Source: CALOBA01 sp942491465
GTDB taxonomy: Bacteria > Pseudomonadota > Gammaproteobacteria > Chromatiales > Chromatiaceae
Direction: 5' to 3'
Length of the DNA stretch: 64,000 nucleotides
Assembly: GCA_942491465.1 (NCBI GenBank)
Contig: CALOBA010000061.1
Location: 1 to 64,000, forward strand
The position numbers and the translations under genes were made by a program. Every line of letters begins with the position of its first letter. Within the stretch, counting starts at the first letter, position 1. Under the pieces are notes generated by a model, which saw only the letters and a list, made by a program, of their open reading frames with translations, had not been told where the DNA came from and made no database searches. Positions 11,333 to 19,492 of the stretch are shown piece after piece.

Positions 11333-11360
11333 TTTCCAATCAAAGACCGACTGCTATAGT
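11333..11360 (+). promoter_or_regulatory. Candidate sigma-70 promoter for the large membrane protein
   Basis: TTTCCA at 11333-11338 and TATAGT at 11355-11360 with a 16-bp spacer, 61 bp upstream of the ATG at 11422. It is a reasonable but not perfect match, found by eye. Confidence 0.4.
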
Positions 11361-11421
11361 AAGGTAATCTGCCCCGGGCCGCCGTGGCCCTTCCGCCTCC
11401 ACGTTCCCGGAGACCGCACCC

Positions 11422-14400
11422 ATGAGCGATCAAAGCAATGGCCTGGGGCTTTCGATCTCGGGCCTGTTGGGGGCGGCGGCGCTGCTCGGCGTCGCGCTGT
11501 TTCAGGATACGCCGCTGCAGACCGCCCGCCCGGCGCCCGACGGCGGACGCCTCGACAGCTCGGCGACCGCGGAGCAGGTGCCGGCGCGGCTCTGGCAAGA
11601 TCCGTTCGCCGCCGTCCTGCGCCATGAGCGCTCGCTGCCGCAGGCCACCCCAAGCCCGGCGGGCCCCTGGCGTCCGGCGCGCAACCTCTGCCAGACCCGG
11701 ACCATAGGCGGCAACCCGGTGGAGCAGACCCTGCCCCATGCGGCCTCGGCACCGCCGTGCATGGCCGATCAGATCGCCGAGCGCTACCCGGCCCGCCCTG
11801 TTCAGGGCTGCCCGCAACCGCTCCCCCGCGAGCCGCGCCTGCTCGCCGTGATGCTGCCGGGCGGTGCCTCCGCCGAGCTCGGTGAGATCCGCATCCGCCG
11901 CCGCTACGCCGTGCTCTCCGCCCTGCACCTGGCCGGCTGGGTGCCCGACAACGCCTCCCGTATCGGCTACTTTCGGACCTTGCCCGAGGCGGCCCGGCCG
12001 AACCGGCCGAGCCTGCCGGATCTGGTCCCCTACGAGTGGATGGTCCCGGTCGACGGCAGCACCGACGAGCGCCCCCTGCTCGTGCTCTGGCTGGAGGATT
12101 CCGCGTTTCGAAACCGCTTCCATGCCGGCCTCACCGAGCTGCTGGCCGGCATCCTGCCCGCCGGTCAGCTCGCGGACGCTGCTGCGCTGCGGCTGCCGGT
12201 GCTCGGCCCGTCCTCATCCGGCGGGCTGGTGTGGCTGCTCCACGAGGCCCGAGATGTGCGTGCCGCCGAGCAGGCCGGTACGCCGCCGCCCGCCCCGGCG
12301 GATGCGACCGCGGCTGCCGCGATGGCGCTCATCTCCGGCATGTCCGGTATGTCCGGTATGTCCGAGACCGCCGACCCGTCCTGCCCGGAGGCGATGCCCG
12401 CGCAGCCGGGTATGGCGCTGAAGCTCCAACTGCACGTCTATTCGGCCACCGCCACCACCGCCGATGCCGAACTGTTCAAGCGCGCCGGCATCGACGCCGA
12501 CGTGGCCACCGTCGCCGATTACCTCCACGACCCGCTCAACCTCACGCTGCATCGCACCATCGCCGACGACCGCGCCCTGGCCGACGCCCTGGCCGCGGAG
12601 CTGGACGCGCGCAACGACGGCGACAGCGGGCCGCTGCTTGGCCTCGTCATCGCGCTGCGCAAGGCGACCAGCGGCCTGCGCAAGGCACTTTTCGACGGCT
12701 GGGGCAACGACAGCGAGGAGGGCAGGGGCAAGCGGCCGCAGACCGAAGGGGACCCGCCCGAGCAGTGCGTAAAGCGGCACTGGCGCAGCAAGCACATCGT
12801 CCTGGTCTCCGAGTGGGACACGGCCTACGGGCGCTCGCTGCCGGCCAGCGTCGACCAGGCGCTGAAGACGCGCGCCGCCGAGCACCTGGCCGAGGGACCG
12901 GACTGCCCCGCCCCGACCCCGGCCGACATGGCCCGGCGGGCGCCGACGGTCCATCGCTTCACCTACCTGCGCGGTCTCGACGGCAGCCTGGCGGCGGGCA
13001 GCGCTGCCGCCGCGACGCCGGCCGAGGCCGCCCAAGGCACCCCGCAGCTCGACTACCTGCGCCGGCTCGCCGGCCGGCTGATCGACCTGGAGCGCGCCCT
13101 CCCGCCGCGCGAGTCCATCGGCGCCGTCGGCATCCTGGGCAGCGATATCTACGACAAGCTGCTGATCCTCCAGGCCCTGCGGCCCGCCTTCCCGACCGCG
13201 ATCTTCTTCACCACCGACCTCGATGCCCGCCTCTACGCGCCCGACCGGCTGGCCTACACCCGCGGGCTGGTGGTCGCGTCCGGCTTCGGCCTGAGCCTGG
13301 GCACGGCGACGGGCGCGAACGCCGCGACCATCGACTGCCAGGGCGAGATCCCGCCCTTTCGCAGCGGCTACCAGACCGGGTTCTTCTACGCCGCCCGCTA
13401 TGCCCTGAGCGCGCTCCCGGCGCGCGCCCCGGACGCGTGCGTGCCGCTCGCCGGCCCCGACGCCGACCCCGCAGGCATCGAGCCGGCCTCGACGGCGCGG
13501 GTCTCCCTGTTCGAGATCGGCCGCGACGGTCCGGTGGCGCTGCCCCCGCTGGGGGCCGATGCCGGCCGCTCCCCGGCCGCTCAGAACCGTCTCGATGCCT
13601 GGATCAACCTGCTGTTGCTGCTCGGCATCGGCGCGCTGCTGTTCCACCTGTTCTACCACCGGCCCGTGCCGCGCTGGGCCCGCGCCCTGGGGCGGCGGCT
13701 GCGCCGGCGCCCCCTGGGCAGCATCCTGATGCTGCTGCTCGCGCTAGCGCTCATCGGCGTTCTGCTGTCCTTCCTGTGGCCCGACCTGGAGCGCTTGGCC
13801 TGCCCCATCGCCATGGACCCCTCCGCCTGCGTCGAACCCTTCAGTCTGAGCAGCGGCGTCAGCCTCTGGGGGCTGATCTATCTGCAGCTGCTGGCCGTGG
13901 TCCTCTCGCTGGTGTTCATCATCCAGGTCATGCTGCGGTTCCGCGGCAACCTCCTCGGGCTCTCCAGGCGCTACTTCCTCCACCGCGGCTGCGGCCCCGC
14001 ACCCGAACCGCCCCCGCCGAGCCCAGGCGCGGCCCTGCGCGCAGAGCTCGGAACCTGGCGCGCAGGGCTGCGGCACCTCGCGCGGGCCCTGCGCCGCGGT
14101 GGCGATCAATCCGCCGCCGCCGAGACCGACCCCGCGTCGGCGACGCCGCCCACCGCGACCTCCCCCGCGTCCTCCGACGCGGTTGGACTCTGGCGCGACT
14201 ACTGTCGACGCTCCCGCCCGGGTCCGCGGGTGTTTCGCGTGGCGGTGCTGTCGCTGGTGCTGTTCGCCCTGGTCAGCGCGCTGTACATGGCCACCGGTGG
14301 CGGCGGCAACAGCCCGGTGCGCGACGGCGACCTGGCGCGCATCTACCTGGAGCTGCGCCTGCTCAGCGTCTTCGTCGGCGGCATGCTCGCCTTCGCGGTG

Positions 14401-14970
14401 CTCGACATCACGCTGGCGTGCCGCCGCTTCATCGATCGGTTGTCGAAGGCCTCGGTGGCCGATGAGCCGCTGCGCTGGCCCGATCAGGTCGCCGACGGCT
14501 TCCACACCCAGCTGCACATCGACCGCCAACGGCTCTCGCCATGGCTCGCGCTCAGCGTCATCTCCAAACACGCCGACCTGATCATGCGCCTGGTGATCTA
14601 CCCGATGATCGTCCTCGTGGTGCTGGTGATCGCCCGTCTGCCCTGGCTCGACACCATCAACCTGCCGCCGAGCATCCTCATCGCCTACCTGCTGTTCGCC
14701 TTCTACATCTTCTTCGTCGCCGTCGGCATCCAGCGCGCCGCCAACGCCGCCAAGGCCCGCACCCGCGAGCACTACCAGACCCTGCTCGACGGCGCCCGCA
14801 ACGCCGCGGACCCCGACCCCAGCGAGATCACCCAGCTCGAATGCCTGAACCGCCAGGTCGCAGACCTGCACGACGGCGCCTTCAAACCGCTCCCGGCCCG
14901 CCCGCTGGTACGCATGGCCCTGTTGCCGTTCGGCGCCCTGGGGATGGGCCTGCTGGAGCTGTTCGGGTAG
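11422..14970 (+). CDS. Large polytopic membrane protein of unknown function (1182 aa)
   Basis: I do not recognise a characterised family. It has one N-terminal hydrophobic helix (about residues 8-26) and a large soluble region (about 30-720). Seven predicted membrane helices follow near 728-743, 767-787, 814-838, 937-960, 979-1000, 1053-1075 and 1083-1104. The soluble part contains the distinctive stretches HIVLVSEWDTAYGRSLP (459-475), HRFTYLRGLDG, and GILGSDIYDKLLILQALRP followed by FPTAIFFTTDLDARLY (about 571-605). These are reminiscent of a periplasmic-binding-protein-like alpha/beta fold, which is inference only. A short direct repeat encodes Met-Ser-Gly three times near 12340. The start ATG at 11422 follows GGAGACCGC. 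It appears to be a monocistronic gene and ends against palindromic element copy 1. Confidence 0.75.
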   Translation: MSDQSNGLGLSISGLLGAAALLGVALFQDTPLQTARPAPDGGRLDSSATAEQVPARLWQDPFAAVLRHERSLPQATPSPAGPWRPARNLCQTRTIGGNPVEQTLPHAASAPPCMADQIAERYPARPVQGCPQPLPREPRLLAVMLPGGASAELGEIRIRRRYAVLSALHLAGWVPDNASRIGYFRTLPEAARPNRPSLPDLVPYEWMVPVDGSTDERPLLVLWLEDSAFRNRFHAGLTELLAGILPAGQLADAAALRLPVLGPSSSGGLVWLLHEARDVRAAEQAGTPPPAPADATAAAAMALISGMSGMSGMSETADPSCPEAMPAQPGMALKLQLHVYSATATTADAELFKRAGIDADVATVADYLHDPLNLTLHRTIADDRALADALAAELDARNDGDSGPLLGLVIALRKATSGLRKALFDGWGNDSEEGRGKRPQTEGDPPEQCVKRHWRSKHIVLVSEWDTAYGRSLPASVDQALKTRAAEHLAEGPDCPAPTPADMARRAPTVHRFTYLRGLDGSLAAGSAAAATPAEAAQGTPQLDYLRRLAGRLIDLERALPPRESIGAVGILGSDIYDKLLILQALRPAFPTAIFFTTDLDARLYAPDRLAYTRGLVVASGFGLSLGTATGANAATIDCQGEIPPFRSGYQTGFFYAARYALSALPARAPDACVPLAGPDADPAGIEPASTARVSLFEIGRDGPVALPPLGADAGRSPAAQNRLDAWINLLLLLGIGALLFHLFYHRPVPRWARALGRRLRRRPLGSILMLLLALALIGVLLSFLWPDLERLACPIAMDPSACVEPFSLSSGVSLWGLIYLQLLAVVLSLVFIIQVMLRFRGNLLGLSRRYFLHRGCGPAPEPPPPSPGAALRAELGTWRAGLRHLARALRRGGDQSAAAETDPASATPPTATSPASSDAVGLWRDYCRRSRPGPRVFRVAVLSLVLFALVSALYMATGGGGNSPVRDGDLARIYLELRLLSVFVGGMLAFAVLDITLACRRFIDRLSKASVADEPLRWPDQVADGFHTQLHIDRQRLSPWLALSVISKHADLIMRLVIYPMIVLVVLVIARLPWLDTINLPPSILIAYLLFAFYIFFVAVGIQRAANAAKARTREHYQTLLDGARNAADPDPSEITQLECLNRQVADLHDGAFKPLPARPLVRMALLPFGALGMGLLELFG

Positions 14971-15049
14971 CGCGGCCGTCGTGGCGGCGCCTGGTTCAAG
15001 GCTGCTGGAACAACGCCTGCTGCATGCCTGATTCGGGCCGTTACGACAC

Positions 15050-15152
15050 TAAGGATCGGTTCAGAAACAAGCGGTGCAGACGCCCGTTCGCTGAGCCTTT
15101 GGATTGCCCGTTTGGGGGTTGCGTCTGCACCACTTGTTTCTGAACCTTGACT
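15050..15152. repeat. MITE-like palindromic element, copy 1
   Basis: Inverted arms of 26 bp at 15058-15083 and 15121-15146 with a single mismatch, separated by 37 bp. The arms begin GGTTCAGAAACAAG when read inward. Flanking direct repeats ACTAA lie at 15048-15052 and 15150-15154. The right end overlaps the TAG stop of the minus-strand VWA gene (15153-15151). It lies in a convergent gap and could fold as a bidirectional terminator. The same element recurs at 40510-40615 and 52568-52676. Confidence 0.88.
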
Positions 15153-16440
15153 AATTGAGCTGGATGCGCTGTCCCCAGGGGGTGGGATGGCGGCCCTTGA
15201 CGAGCCAGATGACGGGATAGGGGGGCTCGCGCTCGGGGAAGCGGCCGTCGGCGTCGGTGAAGTAGACCAAGAGATCCGGCTGCTCGCCGGTTTGGCTGAT
15301 CCAGTCGAAGACGGGGATGAAGCTGGTGCCGCCGCCGCCTTTGATGTGCTCGGGGCGTTGGAAGGTGTCCCAGGGCTCGAAGCGGAACGGGGCGCCGTCG
15401 CACAGCGCCGCGTCGCAGGGGAGCAGGGTGACGCGGGCGCGGACCTGGCCCTTGAGCGCGTCGATCTCGTCGATGAATTCCTGCATCTCCGCGTCCTTGA
15501 TGGAGCCGGAGGTGTCGACGGCGACGGTCAGGTTCATTTGATGACTGCGCAGGCTGGGCAGGATGAATGCACCCTCGCGCCGCGACGGCCGCGACCAGCT
15601 GTAGTCGTCGCGGGCGGTGGCGCTCATATAGCGCGCTAGCAGCATGCGCCAGGGCAGCTGGGGCTGGAGCAGGTGGTCGATCATGCGCCGCAGCTCGCCG
15701 CCGAGCTTGCCGGACTGGATCGCCTGCTGGGCGGCGCCGGCCATGCGCTGCTGCCATTGCACCTGCAGGGTCTCCTGCTCGTCCGGGGTCAGGGGCTCGG
15801 GCTGGGCGGCGCTGCCGCCGGTGCCGTCGCCGCCCCGGTTGGCGTCGCCGCCGGCGCTGCCCTGCTGCGGCGGCTGATCGGGATCGGGGTCGCCCTGGGA
15901 TTGGTCGCGGCCTTGTTGATCCAGGTCCTTTTCGGTCAGGCTGCCGCCGCCGCCCTGGCTCTGGGGGTTCTGGTCCGGGTCGTAGGCGTGGGTGTCGAGG
16001 GTCTCGGACTGATCGTTGTCGTCGATCAGCGGGTAGATCTCCTCGGCGGTCATGCCCTTGTACAGCGGCATGATGAGCGCGTTCTCGGGGGGCTCCAGGC
16101 CTTCGTCCACCAGCAGCGGGTTGATGGCGTAGTCGCAGGCCAGGTCCCACCTGTGGCGCACGCGGTGCTGGCGGCGGGCAAAGTGGGACAGGGCGCAGTG
16201 CAGGGCCTCGTGGGCGAGCATGAACTGGGTCTGGCCCATGCTCAGGCCGTCGATGTAGGCCGGGTTGTAGTAGAAGCCGCGGGCGTCGGTGCCCGTGGTC
16301 GGGCACCAGTCCGGGTCGGCGGCGGTCAGCGGCAGGCGCAGGACCAGGGCGCCGAGGAACGGCTTGTCGAGGATGAGCTTGGTACGGGCGGCCGAGAGCT
16401 TGGTCTCCACCGCTGCCTGTTGGTGCTCGGGCAGGGCCAT
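15151..16440 (-). CDS. VWA-domain metallopeptidase-like protein (DUF2201 type)
   Basis: A 429-residue protein. The N-terminal domain resembles a zinc metallopeptidase, with HEALH in FMLAHEALHCALSHFARR (about residues 70-76). A low-complexity Gln/Asp/Gly-rich linker follows (about 165-225). The C-terminal von Willebrand A-type domain carries a DTSGS metal-ion-dependent adhesion motif (NLTVAVDTSGSIKDAE) and a GGGGTSFIPVF segment. Such proteins are commonly paired with MoxR AAA ATPases, as here: the upstream MoxR gene ends 2 bp before this ATG at 16440. The pair probably acts in chaperone-like assembly or metal insertion, but the client is unknown. Its stop codon abuts palindromic element copy 1. 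Confidence 0.85.
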   Translation of the reverse strand: MALPEHQQAAVETKLSAARTKLILDKPFLGALVLRLPLTAADPDWCPTTGTDARGFYYNPAYIDGLSMGQTQFMLAHEALHCALSHFARRQHRVRHRWDLACDYAINPLLVDEGLEPPENALIMPLYKGMTAEEIYPLIDDNDQSETLDTHAYDPDQNPQSQGGGGSLTEKDLDQQGRDQSQGDPDPDQPPQQGSAGGDANRGGDGTGGSAAQPEPLTPDEQETLQVQWQQRMAGAAQQAIQSGKLGGELRRMIDHLLQPQLPWRMLLARYMSATARDDYSWSRPSRREGAFILPSLRSHQMNLTVAVDTSGSIKDAEMQEFIDEIDALKGQVRARVTLLPCDAALCDGAPFRFEPWDTFQRPEHIKGGGGTSFIPVFDWISQTGEQPDLLVYFTDADGRFPEREPPYPVIWLVKGRHPTPWGQRIQLN

Positions 16441-16442
16441 GG

Positions 16443-17486
16443 CTATTCGAACAGCATGACGTCGGAGACGGCCTGGGCCCAGTCGGCGAAGGCCGGTACC
16501 GCGAACAGGTCGTTGCCGATGGCGCGATGCAGGTCGGAGACGAGCATGACGCCCATCTCGCGCTGGGGAAAGCGCCCGGCGTAGCCGAGGATATGGCCGA
16601 TGACGGTCTGGCCGTCGTCGCCGTCGCGGGCGCGGATGGCCTTGCCGACCAGGGCCGCGGCGACGGCGTATTGCAGGTCGATCTCCCGCGGCACGGGGAC
16701 CTCGTCGCCGGCACAGATGGCGTCGAGGTCGGGCATCTGGTCGAGGCTGTTGACGAAGGCGGTCAGCTCGATGCCGGCGGCGGGGCCGACGCAGGCCTGC
16801 AGCGTGCCCTGCAGCAGCTCGGCGTTGTCCTGGAACTTGGCCAGGGCCCGGTGGGCGAACTCCCAGGAGCGCGGCGACGGGAAGGCCACCGGGTTGTGCG
16901 CCGGGTCGAAGTCGAACAACAGCTCCGGGCGGAAGCGCAGGAAGGCGATGACGCGCTCGTCGATGCCGCCGGCGTAGGCCCAGGCGACCCAATCGTCCAA
17001 GTGGGTGTCGACCTCGAAGTGGGAGAATCGATTGGCCAGCGGCGCCGGCATGCTGTAGGTGACGCCACGGTCGCCCTGGCGGTTGCCGGCGGCAAAGATG
17101 GCCCAGCCCTCCGGGACTTGATACTCGCCCAGACGACGGTCGAGGATCAGTTGGTAGGCCGCTGCCGACACCGACGGCGGTGCCGAGGTGATCTCGTCCA
17201 GGAACAGGATACCCGCCGGGCTATGGCGCTCGGCGTCCGGCAACATGGAGGGGATGGCCCATTGCACATGCTCGCCGTCGCGAAACGGGATGCCGCGCAG
17301 GTCGCTCGGCTCCATCTGCGACAGGCGGATGTCGATGACCGGCACCTGATGCCGTTCGGCGATCTGGCACACCATCTGGGACTTGCCGACACCGGGCGGT
17401 CCCCAGAGCATGACCGGGGTGTGGTGGCCTTCGGCGGTACTGGCGAATTCGCGCTCCAGGACGCGCTTTATTTGGGCGGGTCGCAT
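16443..17486 (-). CDS. MoxR-type AAA+ ATPase
   Basis: A 347-residue AAA+ ATPase with Walker A GPPGVGKS (about residues 27-34), Walker B GILFLDEI (about 92-99) and a sensor region FAAGNRQGDRGVTYSMP. The start MRPAQIKRVLERE at 17486 matches the normal N-terminus of the family and has AGAGGAG about 12 bp upstream. An in-frame ATG at 17534 adds 16 residues but has no ribosome-binding site. It forms a two-gene operon with the VWA metallopeptidase-like gene. MoxR/VWA pairs remodel or activate partner complexes; nothing nearby identifies the target. Confidence 0.87.
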   Translation of the reverse strand: MRPAQIKRVLEREFASTAEGHHTPVMLWGPPGVGKSQMVCQIAERHQVPVIDIRLSQMEPSDLRGIPFRDGEHVQWAIPSMLPDAERHSPAGILFLDEITSAPPSVSAAAYQLILDRRLGEYQVPEGWAIFAAGNRQGDRGVTYSMPAPLANRFSHFEVDTHLDDWVAWAYAGGIDERVIAFLRFRPELLFDFDPAHNPVAFPSPRSWEFAHRALAKFQDNAELLQGTLQACVGPAAGIELTAFVNSLDQMPDLDAICAGDEVPVPREIDLQYAVAAALVGKAIRARDGDDGQTVIGHILGYAGRFPQREMGVMLVSDLHRAIGNDLFAVPAFADWAQAVSDVMLFE

Positions 17487-17972
17487 CGAACTCGACGGGC
17501 TCCTCTGTCCGGTGGGTGGGGCAAGCGTTGGCATGGGCGGGCCGATCGGGGTCGTCGCGATGGACTCGCCGAGCGTCCTCAACCAAGCTGTTATAGTGGG
17601 ATTCGGTGGCAAACATCCCAAGCCCATCAGGCATCTGCGTTGCGTTGCCGGGCCTGAAAACGTCCCAGCATACTGGTGTGCATTAGAAAAAAGCGGTATT
17701 CTTATCCACTCCCTGGCCCCGTGCGAGACCGGCTGAAGGCTCACCACCGCAACCGTGCTCCGTGCCCCGCGCACCACCCCGAGCGTCAAACGGCATGGGA
17801 TCTGGTAGCATGCCCGACCGGCGTGTCCAGGCACAAACGCAGCGCGCGGAGTCGACGCGGCGGAAAGGGAAATCTTTAGAGCTGGCCTCCAGCCCGCCAG
17901 TGCGGGCCTATCGGCGGCCGTCGAGCAACTTAAGCGCAATCTCGAAGCAACGAGATCACCCGGAGAGCGGAT
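17487..17972. other. Divergent intergenic region of 486 bp
   Basis: No convincing ORF. It separates the minus-strand moxR gene from a plus-strand 65-residue gene and must hold both promoters, but no hexamer pair stands out; TATAAC on the minus strand at 17595-17590 is the best isolated -10. A perfect hairpin GCCCGC-CAGT-GCGGGC at 17892-17907 lies in the leader of the small gene. Confidence 0.5.
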
Positions 17973-18170
17973 ATGAACCAATTTTACTACGATGCCGTGA
18001 CCAAGATGGAGCAGCTGGGCGTCGACGACGAGTACATCCAGGGCTGGCAGTGTGGCTTCCTGCAGAACCCGAAGCGCGAAGAGCAGCGCCTGACCGAGCC
18101 CTACGAGGCCGGCTACAGCGACGGCGAAGAGAAGAGCACCGACAACTTCGGTAACTGGGTCAAGGCGTGA
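17973..18170 (+). CDS. Small conserved-looking protein, 65 aa
   Basis: Starts MNQFYYDAVTKMEQLGVDDE and continues YIQGWQCGFLQNPKREEQ with a tail rich in aromatic, glycine and acidic residues (YEAGYSDGEEKSTDNFGNW). GGAGAGCGGAT precedes the ATG, and a Rho-independent terminator follows 46 bp downstream, so this is a complete monocistronic gene. The spaced Gly/Trp/Tyr pattern is vaguely like ribosome modulation factor, but the similarity is too weak to name it. The mostly soluble, tryptophan-containing sequence suggests a small cytoplasmic binding protein. Confidence 0.75.
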   Translation: MNQFYYDAVTKMEQLGVDDEYIQGWQCGFLQNPKREEQRLTEPYEAGYSDGEEKSTDNFGNWVKA

Positions 18171-18216
18171 TGCCCGAGCCGGTCCTCGGGGCCGGCATCG
18201 CGGTACGCGGACTATG

Positions 18217-18239
18217 GGCGGGATCTCCCGCCTTTTTTT
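18217..18239 (+). terminator. Rho-independent terminator after the 65-aa gene
   Basis: GGCGGGATCTCCCGCC followed by seven T residues; a 6-7 bp stem with a tight loop directly before the T-run. Confidence 0.9.
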
Positions 18240-18308
18240 ATGCCTGGTGCGGGCGTATTCGGCTGTGCGCTCCGCCCCTTCGGCGGTGTTAGGCGCCCTT
18301 CTCCCGGC

Positions 18309-19196
18309 ATGAACGCTTCAATCCATCCCCCTGCGACGCCGGCCGCGCGCCTGCGCGCGCTGTTGAGCAGCCACGACGGGCTGCTGCTGATGCCCTGCTG
18401 CTTCGACGGCCTGTCGGCACGGCTGATCGAGCAGGCCGGCTTCCCGCTGACCTTCATGAGCGGCTTCTCGGTGGCGGCGACGCGCTGGGCGCTGCCGGAC
18501 ACCGGGCTGGTGACGGTGACCGAGATGATCGACCAGGCCCGCGTCATCACCGGCGCGGTCTCGATCCCGGTGATCGGCGACGGCGACACCGGTCACGGCA
18601 ACCCGGCCAATGTGCGCCGCACCGTCGAGGAGTACGCCCGCGCCGGTCTGGCCGGGATCATGATCGAAGACCAGCTCGCGCCGAAGCGCTGTGGCCACAC
18701 CGGCGTCAAGGAGGTCGTCGACCGCGCCGAGGCGGTGCGCCGACTGCGCGCGGCCATCGATGCCCGCGACGCCGGCACCGACCTGGTCATCATCGCCCGC
18801 ACCGACGCCCGCAGCGCCGTCGGCCTGGAGGAGGCCCTGTGGCGCATGCAGGCGTTCGCCGATCTGGGCGCCGACATCCTGTTCCTGGAGGCCCCCCGCG
18901 ACGCGGCGGAGATGGCCCGCTTCTGCCGCGAGGTGCCCGGCCCGCACATGGCCAATATGCTGGAGGACGGCATCACCCCGGTGCTGCCGCCGGCGCGGCT
19001 GGCCGAGCTCGGCTACCGCATCAGCGCCTATCCGCTGACCCTGCTGACCACCGCCGTGTACGCCATGCAGTCGGCCCTGCGCGACCTGGCCGCGGGACGC
19101 ACCCCCCAGTCTCGGGCCAGCTTCGCCGAGATCCGCCGTCTGGTGGGCTTCGATGCCTACGACGCGCTGCTGAAGCAGTACGAGCCCCCCGAGTGA
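18309..19196 (+). CDS. Isocitrate lyase/PEP mutase superfamily enzyme
   Basis: A 295-residue alpha/beta-barrel enzyme. The superfamily signature KRCGH appears in MIEDQLAPKRCGHTGVKEV, with the metal-site segment GDGDTGHGNPANV and the substrate-site segment IIARTDARSA. Relatives include 2-methylisocitrate lyase, oxaloacetate decarboxylase and carboxyvinyl-carboxyphosphonate phosphorylmutase. Sequence alone does not decide the substrate, and no prp genes or phosphonate genes are nearby. It could be an oxaloacetate decarboxylase-type enzyme. The ATG at 18309 gives a normal N-terminus. It is convergent with the feo operon. Confidence 0.85.
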   Translation: MNASIHPPATPAARLRALLSSHDGLLLMPCCFDGLSARLIEQAGFPLTFMSGFSVAATRWALPDTGLVTVTEMIDQARVITGAVSIPVIGDGDTGHGNPANVRRTVEEYARAGLAGIMIEDQLAPKRCGHTGVKEVVDRAEAVRRLRAAIDARDAGTDLVIIARTDARSAVGLEEALWRMQAFADLGADILFLEAPRDAAEMARFCREVPGPHMANMLEDGITPVLPPARLAELGYRISAYPLTLLTTAVYAMQSALRDLAAGRTPQSRASFAEIRRLVGFDAYDALLKQYEPPE

Positions 19197-19267
19197 GGCC
19201 GGCGGTTCGCTAGCGCGGCGCGTCCGGCAACCCTGGCCGCCGGCTCGCCGTTGGGGCCTGCGCGGCT

Positions 19268-19492
19268 TTACTGGCCGCGCCAGCGATAGATCGACTCCTT
19301 CCCGGCCCCGCAGACCTGGCAGTCCCCACAGTGCCGCGTGGTATCGATCTGCTCCACCCGACCCTTGTTGACCCAGACCTGACACATCGACTCGGCAACG
19401 CCGGCGTCAACGCCCAAATGCAGCGCGATCTCCGGCAGCGTGGCGACCCGACGCTCGACGAGGAAGCTGCGCAGCGCGCCGAGCATGCTCAC
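19268..19492 (-). CDS. feoC: FeoC-like winged-helix protein
   Basis: A 74-residue protein. Its N-terminal half (LGALRSFLVERRVATLPEIALHLG) fits a small winged helix and its C-terminal half has the cysteine cluster HCGDCQVCG, the Fe-S-type loop of FeoC. The GTG at 19492 overlaps the feoB stop (GTGA); an ATG two codons later (19486) is the alternative. In enterics FeoC regulates or stabilises FeoB. Last gene of feoABC. Confidence 0.85.
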   Translation of the reverse strand: MSMLGALRSFLVERRVATLPEIALHLGVDAGVAESMCQVWVNKGRVEQIDTTRHCGDCQVCGAGKESIYRWRGQ

